Assembly: GCA_903813345.2 (NCBI GenBank)
Contig: CAIIXF020000009.1
Coordinates: forward strand, 992,001-1,056,000
Reading direction: 5' to 3'
From: Owenia fusiformis
Taxonomy: Eukaryota; Annelida; Polychaeta; Sabellida; Oweniidae
DNA length: 64,000 nt
Shown: positions 32,220 through 44,069 of the stretch, piece by piece
How the letters are laid out: the number at the start of each line of letters is the position of its first letter
How positions within the stretch are numbered: position 1 is the stretch's first letter
Notes under the pieces: model-generated
Databases searched by the model: none
What the model was told of the DNA's origin: nothing
Seen by the model: the letters and a program-made list of their open reading frames with translations, nothing else
Made by a program: the position numbers and the translations under genes

Positions 32220-33217
32220 GTATAATAGTACCCCGGACAGGTTGGATGATGCAGTTGTGTTTTACTCTATATATCCAAAAGAACAACCATTCTTATTTAA
32301 ATTTTCATATTTTATTCTGGAGACAATTTCCAACATGGGAAAAAATTATTTCAACGAAATTCCTAATTTTGTGATTTTAATAGGCTCTTTTTTAAAAAGA
32401 CGCCACTGTCAATAAAATACAGGTTTTTGCTTGAACATTTGAACTTTTAACGTCATTTCAAAGATTGTCAAGCTATTGAATTTTTGGCCGCCTAAAATCT
32501 TTCAGGATGTATTTTATGCCATATTATATAGCTATTATTGCTATTAAGTTTTGTCATATTCAGTGATATTATTACAGTGCATTAGGCCAATGACAAACTT
32601 GTCACTCTAGGTCAGGTTTCCTCTTTTTTGCCACTGGGTTTTTCCACCACCGTCACTCAGCATGCAACCCTGTGGCATGTAAATTGTACCATGCTTTGAA
32701 ATGTCAGGTGTCCCTGACAATTTCACGAAAGGATGTGACATAGCTATATTTACATCTCTGAAGGATCTAATGCCGATAATACTTGAAGTTGGAGATTCGT
32801 AATGTTTTATCTCATTTTGGACAGTATTGAACAATTCGATCTGGTTGAACTCGTGTACGTTGACAAAAAGCTTAACCTCCTCTATCTAGCCTTATTCTAG
32901 GGAACGCTTCACAAAATGAGACCCAGGGCAACAATTTTTTATTGGTCTAATGCACTGTATATAATAATATTGAATATGACAAAAGCGAATAACAATTATC
33001 ACCCATAATTATTAATATGGCAACAAATATATCTGGAAAGACTTTAGGCGGCCGAAAATTCAATAGCCAGACAATATTTGAAATGACGTTATAAGTTGTT
33101 CAATCAACATTGTCTCTAGAATAAATCTTGAAAATTTCAATGAGAATGGTTGTTCCATTGCAAATCTAGAGTAAAAACACGACTGCATCATTCAACCTGT
33201 CCGGGGTACTATGATAC
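32220..33217. mobile_element. ~1-kb element with ~400-bp inverted repeats
   Basis: Starts GTATAATAGTACCCCGGACA and ends with the near-complement. The arms match in order for hundreds of bases, including 'gaacaaccattct' and 'acgtcatttcaaa', then a 'ggccgcctaaa' block, then 'cagtgcattag'. The 250-bp centre has only a short ORF (32834-32607, minus) without family resemblance. Non-autonomous foldback or MITE-like element. Confidence 0.75.
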
Positions 33218-33469
33218 AAACATTTCAGTGAATACCAGCGCGTTGGTTTGACTTGTTAATGACCGAGTTGTGGCGGCCATGGCAGTGGGGGCTGGGCCGT
33301 CTTGACTATCCATTAATTACTTTATAACCGACCTCTGCCTGTGGTTGTAAAGAATGCACAGGTATTCCCCTTAACAAAATCACGGGGACGAATACTGGAA
33401 AATCACACTTGAAAGTTGTAAGAGCGAGGAATATAACTGAAGGGTCAATATGCCTTTTAAAACTTGTAC

Positions 33470-34125
33470 AGGGCTTTCAATTAGTATTGTTAATTTTGCT
33501 ATAACTTTTGTTTTATTGCATTTTTCTACAGGACACTTTCACAATATAAAACATTCAGCTGACCTTATTGTATGAACATTTTCTGACAATCAACTCAGTA
33601 TTGACAAAGTTATGGTTACTATGGTAACCAATGTCATGGGTATGGGGGGTCAATCTGCTAGCGTCACTTTTGGACGAAATTTTAAGTGATGAAAGCAAGT
33701 ATCATATATATCATATATGTCTGTTTCGCTCTTGGGATACAGTAGAGTAACGTCTTGATCCATTTTCACTTTACAGGCCTGTAGCCAAGAGGGGAGGGGG
33801 ATCGAGGGGGGAGGTGTTTACTGCAGCTGACTGAGATTCGGGTTATATATATCATTGTTAGTACAAACGGACAACACAGTTTTGATTCATCAAAAAGTGT
33901 TTATTTGATGAATAACAATGATTTATCATGGAAATTCCTTAGATTGCCCCTATGACAATGGTTACCATAGTAACCATATCTTTGCCAATGCTAAGTTAAT
34001 TGTCTGGGAAATTTAGATCGAATTAGGTCAGATATATGTTCCTTTAGTTGTGAAAGTTTTATGAAGACAAAGGCAAGATTTGTAGTAAGATTAGCAATAT
34101 TTATTGAACTCCCAGTACTAATGAC
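33470..34125. mobile_element. ~655-bp inverted-repeat element
   Basis: About 33470-33645 is the imperfect reverse complement of about 33948-34125. The best block is 'atggttactatggtaacca' (33611-33629) against 'tggttaccatagtaaccat'. The outer ends are diverged, so limits are approximate. A degenerate copy of the CCCGTAGCC-type MITE end lies in the loop at 33776. No gene. Confidence 0.6.
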
Positions 34126-35084
34126 TTGGAAATTTGGTTTCTTATTTCCAAGTCAAGTGTAGGGTATTGCGTAATCAGAGAGTGGTGGTGGTGATATAAT
34201 GATCGAAATTATTGTCCAGTTTATAAACTTTACTTATAAGCTGTTTTAAACTGTTAAACATTATATGTAAGAATGAATAATTATATTGAATAAAATTAAT
34301 TGTAGTCTGAATCATAATTTGTTATTTTTGCAACAAAGCTTTGGTAACACATCACTTGATATGAAAATGGCTGCACCATTGCATTCTTTATTCAGCCTTA
34401 AGTGTTCAAACAATGAGGAGTATTCCTCCAGAGGCAAATATATTATCTAATCGTCAAATGATTGATGGAAATATTTAATTGATTTAGATAAACCCAGATA
34501 ACAATGTCACCTTTTGGTTATGATGTTAATCTGACAGTTTCATATTCAAAATAAAATAAACTTAAATACTATGTAATTGTTGATTTAAAATACTTCTTAT
34601 ATTTTGTTTATTACAAATATTGCCCCCTGTACAATATGACCGCATAAATGTAACCAATATATTCTTGGGATCTTTGGTTATCACAAAAGGTCATTGCAAT
34701 TGACTTCTTTGAAAATCCTATGCAATTGTGGGTGCTTTCAAAACAATTCTAAGGTAGAAACCAACCAATTAACAATTGATTAACAACTACCCTGCGTGTA
34801 GAGTCTAGTTAAACTACATGAAGACGAAGCTCTCTTTTAAGAAGTGTAGTCAAACGAATGCAAAGGGTAATTAACAACAGGCTTCATATGATGTTTCATA
34901 ACGTTAATCTAGACTACTGACTGTCCAAAGCAACCAATCAATTGTTAGACCATTGCTAAAGCTAACATATTAGATTTGTTAAGTAATGCTGATATTTGGA
35001 AATTTAATGATGCAATTATGTATTGTATATGTAAGTTTCCTTGAAATGATGTGAGTCCCTTGGCAATGACTAAGTCTGTGAAAC
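34126..35084. other. Intergenic, no gene seen
   Basis: AT-rich unique-looking DNA. A small hairpin 'gacttggaaat'/'atttccaagtc' is at 34126-34155. Confidence 0.5.
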
Positions 35085-35087
35085 GAC

Positions 35088-35440
35088 AATGATGCAAGAC
35101 TCTTTGCATCAATACGACAAGCTTAATGTGGTAGATTGTATGAAATCCGCAGTAATGCCTTGGTCACATTTGCTCCGATTTTCACTACGGCGCCCGGGCG
35201 ATATTGAACAAAACACTCAATCGGCCGGGCGCCGGCCGATGGATCGGAGCAAATGTGACCCAGGCATAATGCAAGCGTCTTTGCAATAATAGCACAAGCT
35301 GGATGTGGTAGATTACATGATGCAAGCCTCTTTGCATGAATAATACAAGTTGCATGTGGTGGACGACTTAAAATATGCAGTAATGCGTCTTTGCAACAAT
35401 AATACACGCTGGGTGTGGTCGATTACATGAACTCTGCAGC
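35088..35440 (+). repeat. Diverged ~55-60-bp satellite with 'tctttgca' and 'gtggtagatta'
   Basis: Four units can be seen, at about 35090, 35267, 35320 and 35381. Each has 'atgcaa-cctctttgca' followed by 'acaagctggatgtggtagat'-like sequence. The first and second are separated by the MITE at 35156-35266. Confidence 0.65.
35156..35266. mobile_element. 111-bp Harbinger-type MITE with TAA duplication
   Basis: Ends TGCCTTGGTCACATTTGCTC and its near-complement (one mismatch) bracket a GC-rich interior. TAA flanks both sides (35153-35155 and 35267-35269). A 3-bp TWA duplication is typical of PIF/Harbinger. Removing the element and one TAA restores the satellite phase. Confidence 0.8.
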
Positions 35441-35567
35441 AGATCTCAGGCACTTGTCGCTTGGCAGAATTAAAATTTCAATCTTGAACAGAGAAATCTT
35501 GAACAGGGAAATAATAATTACCATTCATCAGTTTGTTCTAGTTGTGAATAATTACAGAAGAATTATC

Positions 35568-35716
35568 AATGAATATTCGAAACATTTTGGTGAGTTTTCA
35601 TGTTTGAATCGTAAGATAGACCTCAGAGCAGGGTAATATAATCGAATACACCCCTTAAGGCAACGTTTATGCCTAGCCCTGCGGAGTGTATTCGAAAATA
35701 TTACCCCTGCTCTTCA
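35568..35716. repeat. Dispersed repeat, second copy, with hairpin
   Basis: Matches 27275-27427. Here 'agagcagggtaatataatcg' (35625-35644) can pair with the 'ttcgaaaatattacccctgc' block before 35712, so the right half is a hairpin. Confidence 0.6.
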
Positions 35717-35769
35717 ACTGGTTTCCTAATTAACATTTTAACACATGTGGAAATTAGTATTTCTTTGAG

Positions 35770-35853
35770 TGAAGCCCGAGTCTCATTTGCTCAGATTTAT
35801 CAGCCGGCGTCGGCAGCCGGCCGATCAATCGAAGCAAATTGGTCACCAAGGCA
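35770..35853. mobile_element. Diverged second copy of the TAA-type MITE
   Basis: Ends in 'tcatttgctc' at the left and 'gaagcaaattggtcaccaag' then GGCA at the right, followed by TAA. The interior keeps the GC-rich 'cagccggc...gccggccgat'. It is clearly related to 35156-35266 but degraded at its left end. Confidence 0.65.
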
Positions 35854-35856
35854 TAA

Positions 35857-38600
35857 AGAAGGGGCGTTATCTAGCACACAACTAGGTTTTTCATATGGGA
35901 TTGTGTTTCACAGTAATTATTTAGCAACGTAGTGAATGACTTTTATGTCGTTTTTCGTAATAAACATAAATCATGTATGATGTAGAAGTAATTAAATAAC
36001 AATTTTATATTATATTACAAGTGCTACATTTTGATTAATTAAATTGTGATTCACAGTTAGGCATGTTATAACAAATCAGCCAATCAGATCACGATTTTTT
36101 AAATAAAATATAATGCATTCTATATTTTAGAACGGAGTGAATAGCTGTTTTGGATTCAATGAAATTAATTTCCGCTATCATCCCTCATCTCGTAATGTCG
36201 CATTTTCGGGTTGAACTGCATTCTTTTTAGTGATACTGTACACATTTTTTGCAATTTATGAAAGGGATTTAAGCAAATGATTCAGTTAGTAAAACGATGA
36301 TCTAATTACACTCATGTCTTGAATCCTAGCCTTTGAATAAGGGCAGTAGGGTGATTAAAGTCAACCACAATCCAGTGAGCCCTGTTCATAATTGATGAAG
36401 AAAGGTGTTATCCATATCACCAAACTGCATTATCAAAAAATTTTCTATTTTTTTCATTTGGCATTATCTTTCTCATGAAAAACGGGTACCATGCAAAGAA
36501 AAATAGATACACCTTTCTAGAAAGTAGAATATTACTTCATAATGTCGGCATGGCACAACGTTAAATGTTATTACATGGAGGCTCGGTATATTATGCTTAT
36601 TTTACAGCTTTTCGTTATGGAGTTTTTAAACTTTATTTTCGATTACTGAATGGGAATATGAGATCGCCATTTCGTGTATTAATCAGGTTTGGATCGTGCA
36701 AATTGTGATGTGACATATGAAACTATTGTATATGACAAATTAGTCTCAATATCGTCGGTCGTTGAGATTAACACAACATATATGTTTACTGGTTGCATTA
36801 AAAGGAATCGTGTATTGGAATATACAATTCTCTCATTTTATTTCCGGACATTTTGCTCAGGACATAGAGTCCTTCAGAAACAATACTTGAAAAAATAAAT
36901 CATTTTCAAATATCACATTTGAAGAGCATTGCCCACTGTTTCAATATAAGCCAAAAACGTTTTTATAATGTAATTTTAGAAGAAATTAATCTTAGGCCGA
37001 GTCGATTAATTGCCTTCTTAAATTGGTTTCGACACGTAGATATTATTTACAGAGATCGTGCTAATCATGATGGTACATTTGAAACTATTGCAACTGACAT
37101 CTGGACACGGACAGCAAATTATAATCTCAAATGGTATCCGTCATGGTCATCATCAATCCCTATACTAGAGACATGTATATAAACATACCTATACATATGT
37201 CTGATGACATCGCAGACAACAATCAGTCCCAAATACAATTATCACACATCCAATAGCAGCACAACTATACGTATAAAGATGCAACTCAAAAAGGAAACAC
37301 AACTGGGATGGGTATGTAAAACGTAAACTGTCGCTAGAATTGTGGATATAAAATTTCATACTATGGCCTTCTAAATTTCACATTTCATTTCCAATCAATT
37401 CTTATCAAGATTTCGTTGATATCATATTGATCAAAATCAACAATTTCATAGTGAAGTATTTTATGACAAAATCGGTGATGTAGGTGCAGATGAAATAATT
37501 GCAATCAACAAGGTATTATTGACCATCTCTAATTCATCATTTTCCAAAATATCCATGATCTTTGACTAAACAGCCATTTAACATTTAAGGTGCAAATATT
37601 AAAAATGAATTCTTTAGTTTTTTGGAATGCAGTATGAACTTCGAGGATGATTTTCAGAAATAACATATGACGAAAAGGTGTACATCCAAATAATTCTAAG
37701 ATTGAAGTTTATTTTTGTTAAAGTGCGTGCGAATCCATATAGAATACGGGGGTCCGTACTCGGGGTCTATAAATAGGCTCAACAAAAGTTTGCGGAAGCC
37801 CTCGTTGGCATAATCTGCGCCCTCTCTATTAATACTTTTGACCCAGACTACACAATATAAATTGGGAACACTGGGGATGGTAATAGCGCGGTGTTGTATT
37901 AAATCAAATATTATCCATATTTATGAATAAAAATAAATATGCTTCACGTTCTTAATCTCTACTAGTTTAGTAGCCGTTGTACTGATATATTAGAGACCTT
38001 AAGATTGCACCAAATAATAACCTGTACCTGTACCTGTACGTGAAACATGATGCGCGCGCAACAAATCATGTAACTTTATGCTCCATTCGACACGTCTGAC
38101 TTGTTTTACAATCCCGTTAACGTGTAAATTCAATAGCGCCTGGCATTTTTGTCGTCTTGTTGTGAACCTGTACGCGAAAGATCGTGAGTGAGATCAGTAT
38201 TACATAACTATGTACTATTTATTTCACGGTCTCATTCATTTTACACGAGCGGCAAGACGTGAATTTGGCACTTTACAGGTTGGTTGGAACGTGAGTTTTG
38301 AACCATTGATAAATGACTAAAAAAGCAATGTGCTGTTTATTTATGTTATTAATTTAAAAGTAACATATCTGTCGAATAGCTGTGTATGGTGCTATGGTTC
38401 AATAAATAAGGAATCCTATGGGTAAAGTTTCAGATAATTTCAAGTATGAAATAATGGTAATTCGTGTTGCCATTATATTGTATCACTTATGTGAAAGCCA
38501 TACTGTTCCGGCAGACTAGACTATTTCGCTTTCTCCTTTACATGCCAGACTGTTTTGTTCTGTTGATCAGTTGTTTGATGTAAAGTATACGAAAATTTTA
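35857..38600. other. Intergenic; weak duplications only
   Basis: No supported gene. Words around 'gatcgtgcaaattgtgatg' (36693) and 'gatcgtgctaatcatgatg' (37053) suggest an old ~360-bp direct duplication. At about 37990-38035 'tagagaccttaagat' and repeated 'acctgta' resemble, inverted, the sequence at 46890-46955 outside the large inverted repeat. Confidence 0.45.
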
Positions 38601-38737
38601 AAAAATCGAAACCATCAAATATCACTTTTGAAACCATGGAATATCACTTTTAATATAAAAGTGATACTCGATGGTTTCAAGATTTCTAATATGAAAAAGT
38701 GAGATTCGATGGTTTCAAAAGTGATATTCAATGGTTG

Positions 38738-39597
38738 TTTTTTGCTAAAATATGATATCTTGATCCACATATCAAATATATCTTCAGGTGATATTCGATC
38801 TATATCCTTGCAACCATGGGATAAATGAGGGTTATGGGAGGTTCTGTATTTTGGATATATCCTATCTTGCTAAGGGGAATATAGATATCTTACCGAGGAC
38901 CCGGACGGTCCGAGATAAGATATCATATTTCCCGAGGGATATACTCCATATTAAAAACCGAGCATCGCATAACTGATTTATGTCATGACAAGTAAGATTT
39001 CACGAGTGCGGTTATTAGGACACCAATAGTGCAGATTTGTTTTTTAAAGTGTTCTCATTCTCATTATTTTCGAAAAAAACATCAACATTTTGGTCAAAAG
39101 AAATGCTACCGTCTGCTGCATCCATTTTGACAGTTTCGCTTTTTCAAGATATACCATATAAAAATTGACTGTTTCTACACTGAACAAAAACGTTTTCCAG
39201 CGGGGGATATATATGTACGGACAATCCTATGGTTTTGAAAAAATATAATTTATATCCACTCATGGATATCAATATCTTTTCTCATTCACTGCGCTTACTT
39301 GTGAAGATATCATATATCCACTCATGGACATTAATGGGTAATGATTTCCCTTGGATAAACGGACAATCCAATGGTTTTAAAAAAAATATCATTTATATCC
39401 ATTCATTGATATCAATATCGTCACTCATCAACTGCGCTTATGTAGATATCATATATCCACTCATGGATATAAATGATACTTTTACAAAACCATAAGATAT
39501 TCCTATATTATCCCATGGTTGCAAGGATATAGATCGAATATCACGTGAAGATATATATTTGATATGTGGATTAAGATATCATAGTTTAGCAAAAAAT
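38738..39597. mobile_element. ~860-bp element with ~86-bp inverted ends
   Basis: About 38738-38824 (ttttttgctaaa-atgatatctt ... gcaaccatgggataa) is the near-complement of 39509-39597. Weaker matches with 'aaagtgatattcgat' extend outwards to about 38600 and 39640. The interior contains a tandem duplication (39217-39470). No ORF of note. Confidence 0.65.
39217..39470 (+). repeat. ~140-bp tandem duplication inside that element
   Basis: Two units with 'ggacaatcc-atggtttt', 'tatatcca-tcatggatatca', 'actgcgctta' and 'gatatcatatatccactcat' at a spacing of about 141 bp. Confidence 0.65.
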
Positions 39598-39829
39598 GTC
39601 CCAAACGATCGAATATCACTTTTTAATCAAAATTCTTTTTTTGTTCAAATTTTTTGTCGCATTTTTTTCTTTCAATTTCTTTCAAATTATTGTTTGAATT
39701 CTTTTTGAAAAATTCAAATAAAACAAAAAAAAAATTCAAATATAACAAAAAATAATTTGTTTGAGCCCAAAACTTAAGATTTAGAAAGATAATACTTCAT
39801 GAACGAAAAAAAGTAGGCCGAACTACTGT

Positions 39830-40310
39830 AGACAGACAGGCGGGCGGGCGGACAGACGAACGGACGGACGGACGGACAGACGGACAGACAGACAGTCTGA
39901 TCATGACAGACCGGCAGGTTGACAGATCGACAGGCTGGCAGTCCGACAGGCTGGCAGACAGAACGACAGGCTGGGAGTCCGACAGGCTGGCAGACAGAAC
40001 GACAGGCTGGGAGTCTGACAGACCGGAATGCCGACAGGCTGGCAGACCGGCAATTTTATAGGCCGACATGTTGGCAGACCGGCAGGCTGACAAACTGGCA
40101 GACAGAACGACATGCTGGCAGGCTGACAGACCGGAATGTTGGTAGGCTGGCAGACAGAACGACAGCCTGGCAGACAGAACGACAGACCGATATACCGGCA
40201 GGCTGGCAGACCGACAGGGTGACAGACGGACAGGCTGGCAGACCGATAGGTTGGCAGTCAGAACGACAGGCTAACAGGCTGAACGACATGTTGGCAGGCA
40301 GACAGACCAC
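39830..40310. repeat. GACAG-rich minisatellite
   Basis: Runs of gacggacgg and then many degenerate units of 'aggctggcagacagaacgac'. Long open frames occur on both strands because the repeat lacks stop-codon words. They give low-complexity peptides and are not genes. The flanks (39640-39829 and 40311-40590) hold no gene. Confidence 0.85.
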
Positions 40311-42311
40311 CGTGCTTTATAGTAAGAACCACTACATAAAACAAGCAATCAAGCAGATTAACACACAAACAAATCTCCTCAAATTATCAAGAGACAATTA
40401 TCAAGATATCTACATAGCAACAATTGGAAATAAATAAAAAATCTTTACCTCACCCAAACACCTAACACCCATTGGTATATCTGTATGCCTTAAGCAAATA
40501 ACACTTCCCCCATACAGAATCACTATGGATATGTGTGTAAGCCGATTTAAAATATCATACTTTCATCACCAGATACCCACTAATTCCTTGTTTCGTACAC
40601 GTACACGTCGACGAGTGACTAATACTCGGGGTGGAAGGTGTGAGAATAGTGCAAAAAATGACTTTATGAGCTGGATGGAATTTCTGTGTATTTTTTATTC
40701 TATTTGGGTGTCCTGCATAAAGGATTTCGCCTGCGAAGTATATAACTCTTGCAAACGTATCTAAATACTGGTCCGAAGAAGACATACCTTGAATTTTTAA
40801 GAAAAAAATTGGCTAAAAATGGAAACTACAAAAAGTCAAAATGTTCAACTCAAACAAATTTCTAGCTATCTAATATTAACACTATGTATTATTTAAAGTT
40901 TTTCAGATGTTTAAGGACCTTCATTAGTGTACTAGTGTCTAGAAATAAGATAATTAAGGACAAAATTTGGCATTTTTCATCATTTTCGTTTTAGGCAGTA
41001 ACATATAGTTCCTTATATCTTGAGTTTTATGCTGATTGGTTATTGCATTTTTGATTAAATCTGTTCTTGTACATGTCTCCTTTCATTTAAGATACAAAAA
41101 ATGTATATTGGACCACCAATGGTCATGTTAGAGCTTTCAGATCTCCCCTACCCCATTTATTATGAAAGATTACCGAAAAATATGAAAAAGTAAAATAACT
41201 TGAATTTATCAACTTTAACAATGTTATAGCTATTCTATATCAATATTATGTGTTATTTAATGTTTTTCAGATATTTCAGAACCCTTATTGGTATACTAGT
41301 GCCTAGCAATGAGACATTTAAGGACAGAATTTGGCATTTTTTTATCATTTTAGCTTTCAGCAGTAACATATAGTTCCTCATATTTTAAGTTTAAGACATA
41401 CTGGTTGTTGCAATTATGATCAAATCTGTTCTTGTACATGTCTCCTTCCATTTAAGGTATAGAAAATGTACATTGGGCCACCGATGGTCATATTAGAGCT
41501 TTCAGATCTCCCCTATCCCATTTATCATGAAAAATTAAAGAAAATTATGAACATATAAAATTACTTGAAATTATAAACTTTAACAAAGCTGTTGCTATTC
41601 TATATCAATAGTATGTGGTATTTAATGTTTTTAAGATATTTCAGAACCTTTATTGGTAAACTAGTGCCTAGAGAGACATTTAAGGACAAAACGTGGCATT
41701 TTTTTTACTATTTTCGCTTTCAGCAATAACATATAAGTCCTTATATCTTGAGTATTATGCTGACTGGTTGGTGCATCTTTAGTCAAATTTGTTCTTGTAG
41801 ATGTCTTCTTTCATTTGAGATATAAAAAATGTATAGTGGATGACCCATGTTCATAGTAGAGCTTTCAAATCTCCCCTACCCCATTTATTAGGAAAAATAA
41901 CTGGAAAATAAAAAAAGGAAATAACTTGAAATTATGAACTTTTACAAAGCTGTAGCTATTTTATGTCAATATTATATATTATTTAATGTTTTCCTGCCTG
42001 GTGTTTCAGGACCTTAATTAGTATTCTAGTGCCTAGAAATGAGACATTTAAGGACAAACTTGGCAATTTTTTCATTTTCTCTTTCATCAATAACGTATAG
42101 GTCCCTATATCTTGAGTTTTATGCTGACTGGTTGGTGCATTCTTGGTCAGATCTGTTCTTGTCCATTTAGGATATAAAAAATGTATATTGGACAACCAAT
42201 GTTCATATTAGAGCTTCCATATCTCCCTTGTCCCATTTATAATGTAAATGAAAAAGTAATTTCAAATTATAAACTTTAACAAAGTTGTAGCTATTCTCTA
42301 TCAATACTATG

Positions 42312-42795
42312 TATTATCACATGATTAGGAGTGTCTAAGTATTTTGATTGGTCAATTATGATGATGTATATTCGGTATCACACGACACATGACTGATTTT
42401 CATGTGATACGGTGGGCTGTATCACTACGGAGTCAATGCCAACGATGTGACGTCACTGATTATATCACTTCTAGCTAAGGGAAACAATATGACATCATAC
42501 TAATACACAAACAAGTACGAATACACCGGTATGACGTCATATTGATTCAAAGCGAAATCAAAAATTATAATAGTTACCAGGAGTACAGGGTACTGAACAC
42601 AATCATAACTGACCAAATCAAAATGCTTCAAAATTCCTAGACATGTGATAAAATCATCATCACACATTTCAGTTTATGTGATACAGGAAATATTCCACTC
42701 GGGTAACAATGTATAACCACTCAAGCTTCGCTTTCATGGATGATACAATATTACCTTATGTGGAATATTTCCTGTATCACCTGCTGAAACATGTG
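42312..42795. mobile_element. ~484-bp palindromic element nested in the left arm
   Basis: Bounded by TTATCACATG and CATGTGATAA. Inside, 'gtgatacaggaaatattcca' (42679-42698) pairs with 42761-42780. The ~365-bp tandem unit is interrupted at 'tgtatta' and resumes at about 42800, which shows it is an insertion. No ORF. Confidence 0.65.
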
Positions 42796-43760
42796 ATAAC
42801 TGATATTATTTAATGTAACCTTCATTTGATTACATGTGTCTAAAGTTTACGGACAAAATTTGGCATTTTTAGCATTCTGCTTTTAGTAGTATCATATAAT
42901 TTTCCACAATTATAATTCTTTGATGATAGATTGATATATGTTTTTTATTGAATCTGTCTTCTTTGATTTAAGTTATAGAAAATGTATGTAAGACAACTAA
43001 TATTTTTATTAGAGGTCTAAGATCTCCCCTCCACCATTTAAGAAAACCAACAAAAATAGAATGAAGAAATATGACCAATTTTTCACTTTCAGCAATAGTT
43101 GTTTATATTTTTAGTTGAATGCTGATTAGTTGATATATTTTAGATCATATACGAGGGTTGTCCCAGAAGTAATGCACTATATGGTCTAATTTTCTCTAAT
43201 ATTCTTCAATTCAGCTGAAATTTTGTGTATATAACAATTGAAGTTTTATCTATTATATCCTGAAGTTTCAGCATCAAACATTTATAGTAAGTCTTAATAT
43301 GGTTGCTATAACAACATGGGGGTAGGGGCTGGTGGGGCAGGTACCAATTTTTCTAATTATGAAAAGATCTAAAGTGTTACTTTATTAATATTTCTTTCCT
43401 TTAAATGATCAAAATGTTTGGGAAATTGTTAAATTTATTCAGCATGATGTTAACCAAGTACAAATTATGACATTTAGCACTGCAATGTCATAATACCACA
43501 TTTCAATAGTCACGAATTCAAATACATTCATAGTCAAGAAATTACAAAAATGGCTGCAATGTTGTTAACATGATTGTTCATAACTCTCAAACTTAATCCA
43601 GCAACAGCCTGATTTTTCAAATCTCCCTGGTTCTATGTTAGAGCTGCATTTAAGTCATTTTAAATGTCCAAGTTGCCCATTACACCACAAGCTATATATT
43701 CAGATCTCTAAATAATTTTATAGTTCTGAGAAACTCATCCTAAAATATTGTCCAACAATG

Positions 43761-44069
43761 TGCACTTTTATCGTATGATCTGTAAAGCCCTCTGATTGGT
43801 CAGTTCTTGTGCTGTACCAATCTGTATTACTACTGAGGTTGTCCCCGTTGATCATCTCTGTCGCAATACAGAAAATATTGGTAAGGAGGGGACAATCTCA
43901 GTAGCAATACAGAGGATCACACGATAAAAACGTTATTGAATGATTTGAAGTGCAATACAGGATATATTCCGTCTCGATATTCTGTATTAGCACTCGACTT
44001 CGTCACATTCCAATACAAAATTTCTCGAACAGAATATATCCTGTATTGCACTTCAAATCATTTAATAAC
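43761..44069. repeat. Two adjoining hairpins, related in design
   Basis: First hairpin: 'cttttatcgtatgatc' (43765-43780) pairs with the region ending 43931, and 'ctgtattactactgaggttg' pairs with 'caatctcagtagcaatacag'. Second hairpin: 43932-43969 is complementary to 44032-44069 over 38 nt with one mismatch. The short loop contains 'actcgacttcgtca'. The layout resembles 42660-42780, so these are probably members of one palindromic repeat group. Confidence 0.65.

Noticed and set aside
36689-37182. Two neighbouring ORFs sharing a DRAN...(Y/F)ETI word
   Set aside because: Explained by an old DNA duplication in AT-rich sequence; no further family features.
39797-40437. Open frames on both strands with Arg/Gln/Thr/Asp or Cys/Leu/Ser/Pro repeats
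   Set aside because: Direct translation of a GACAG-type minisatellite, open in several frames at once.
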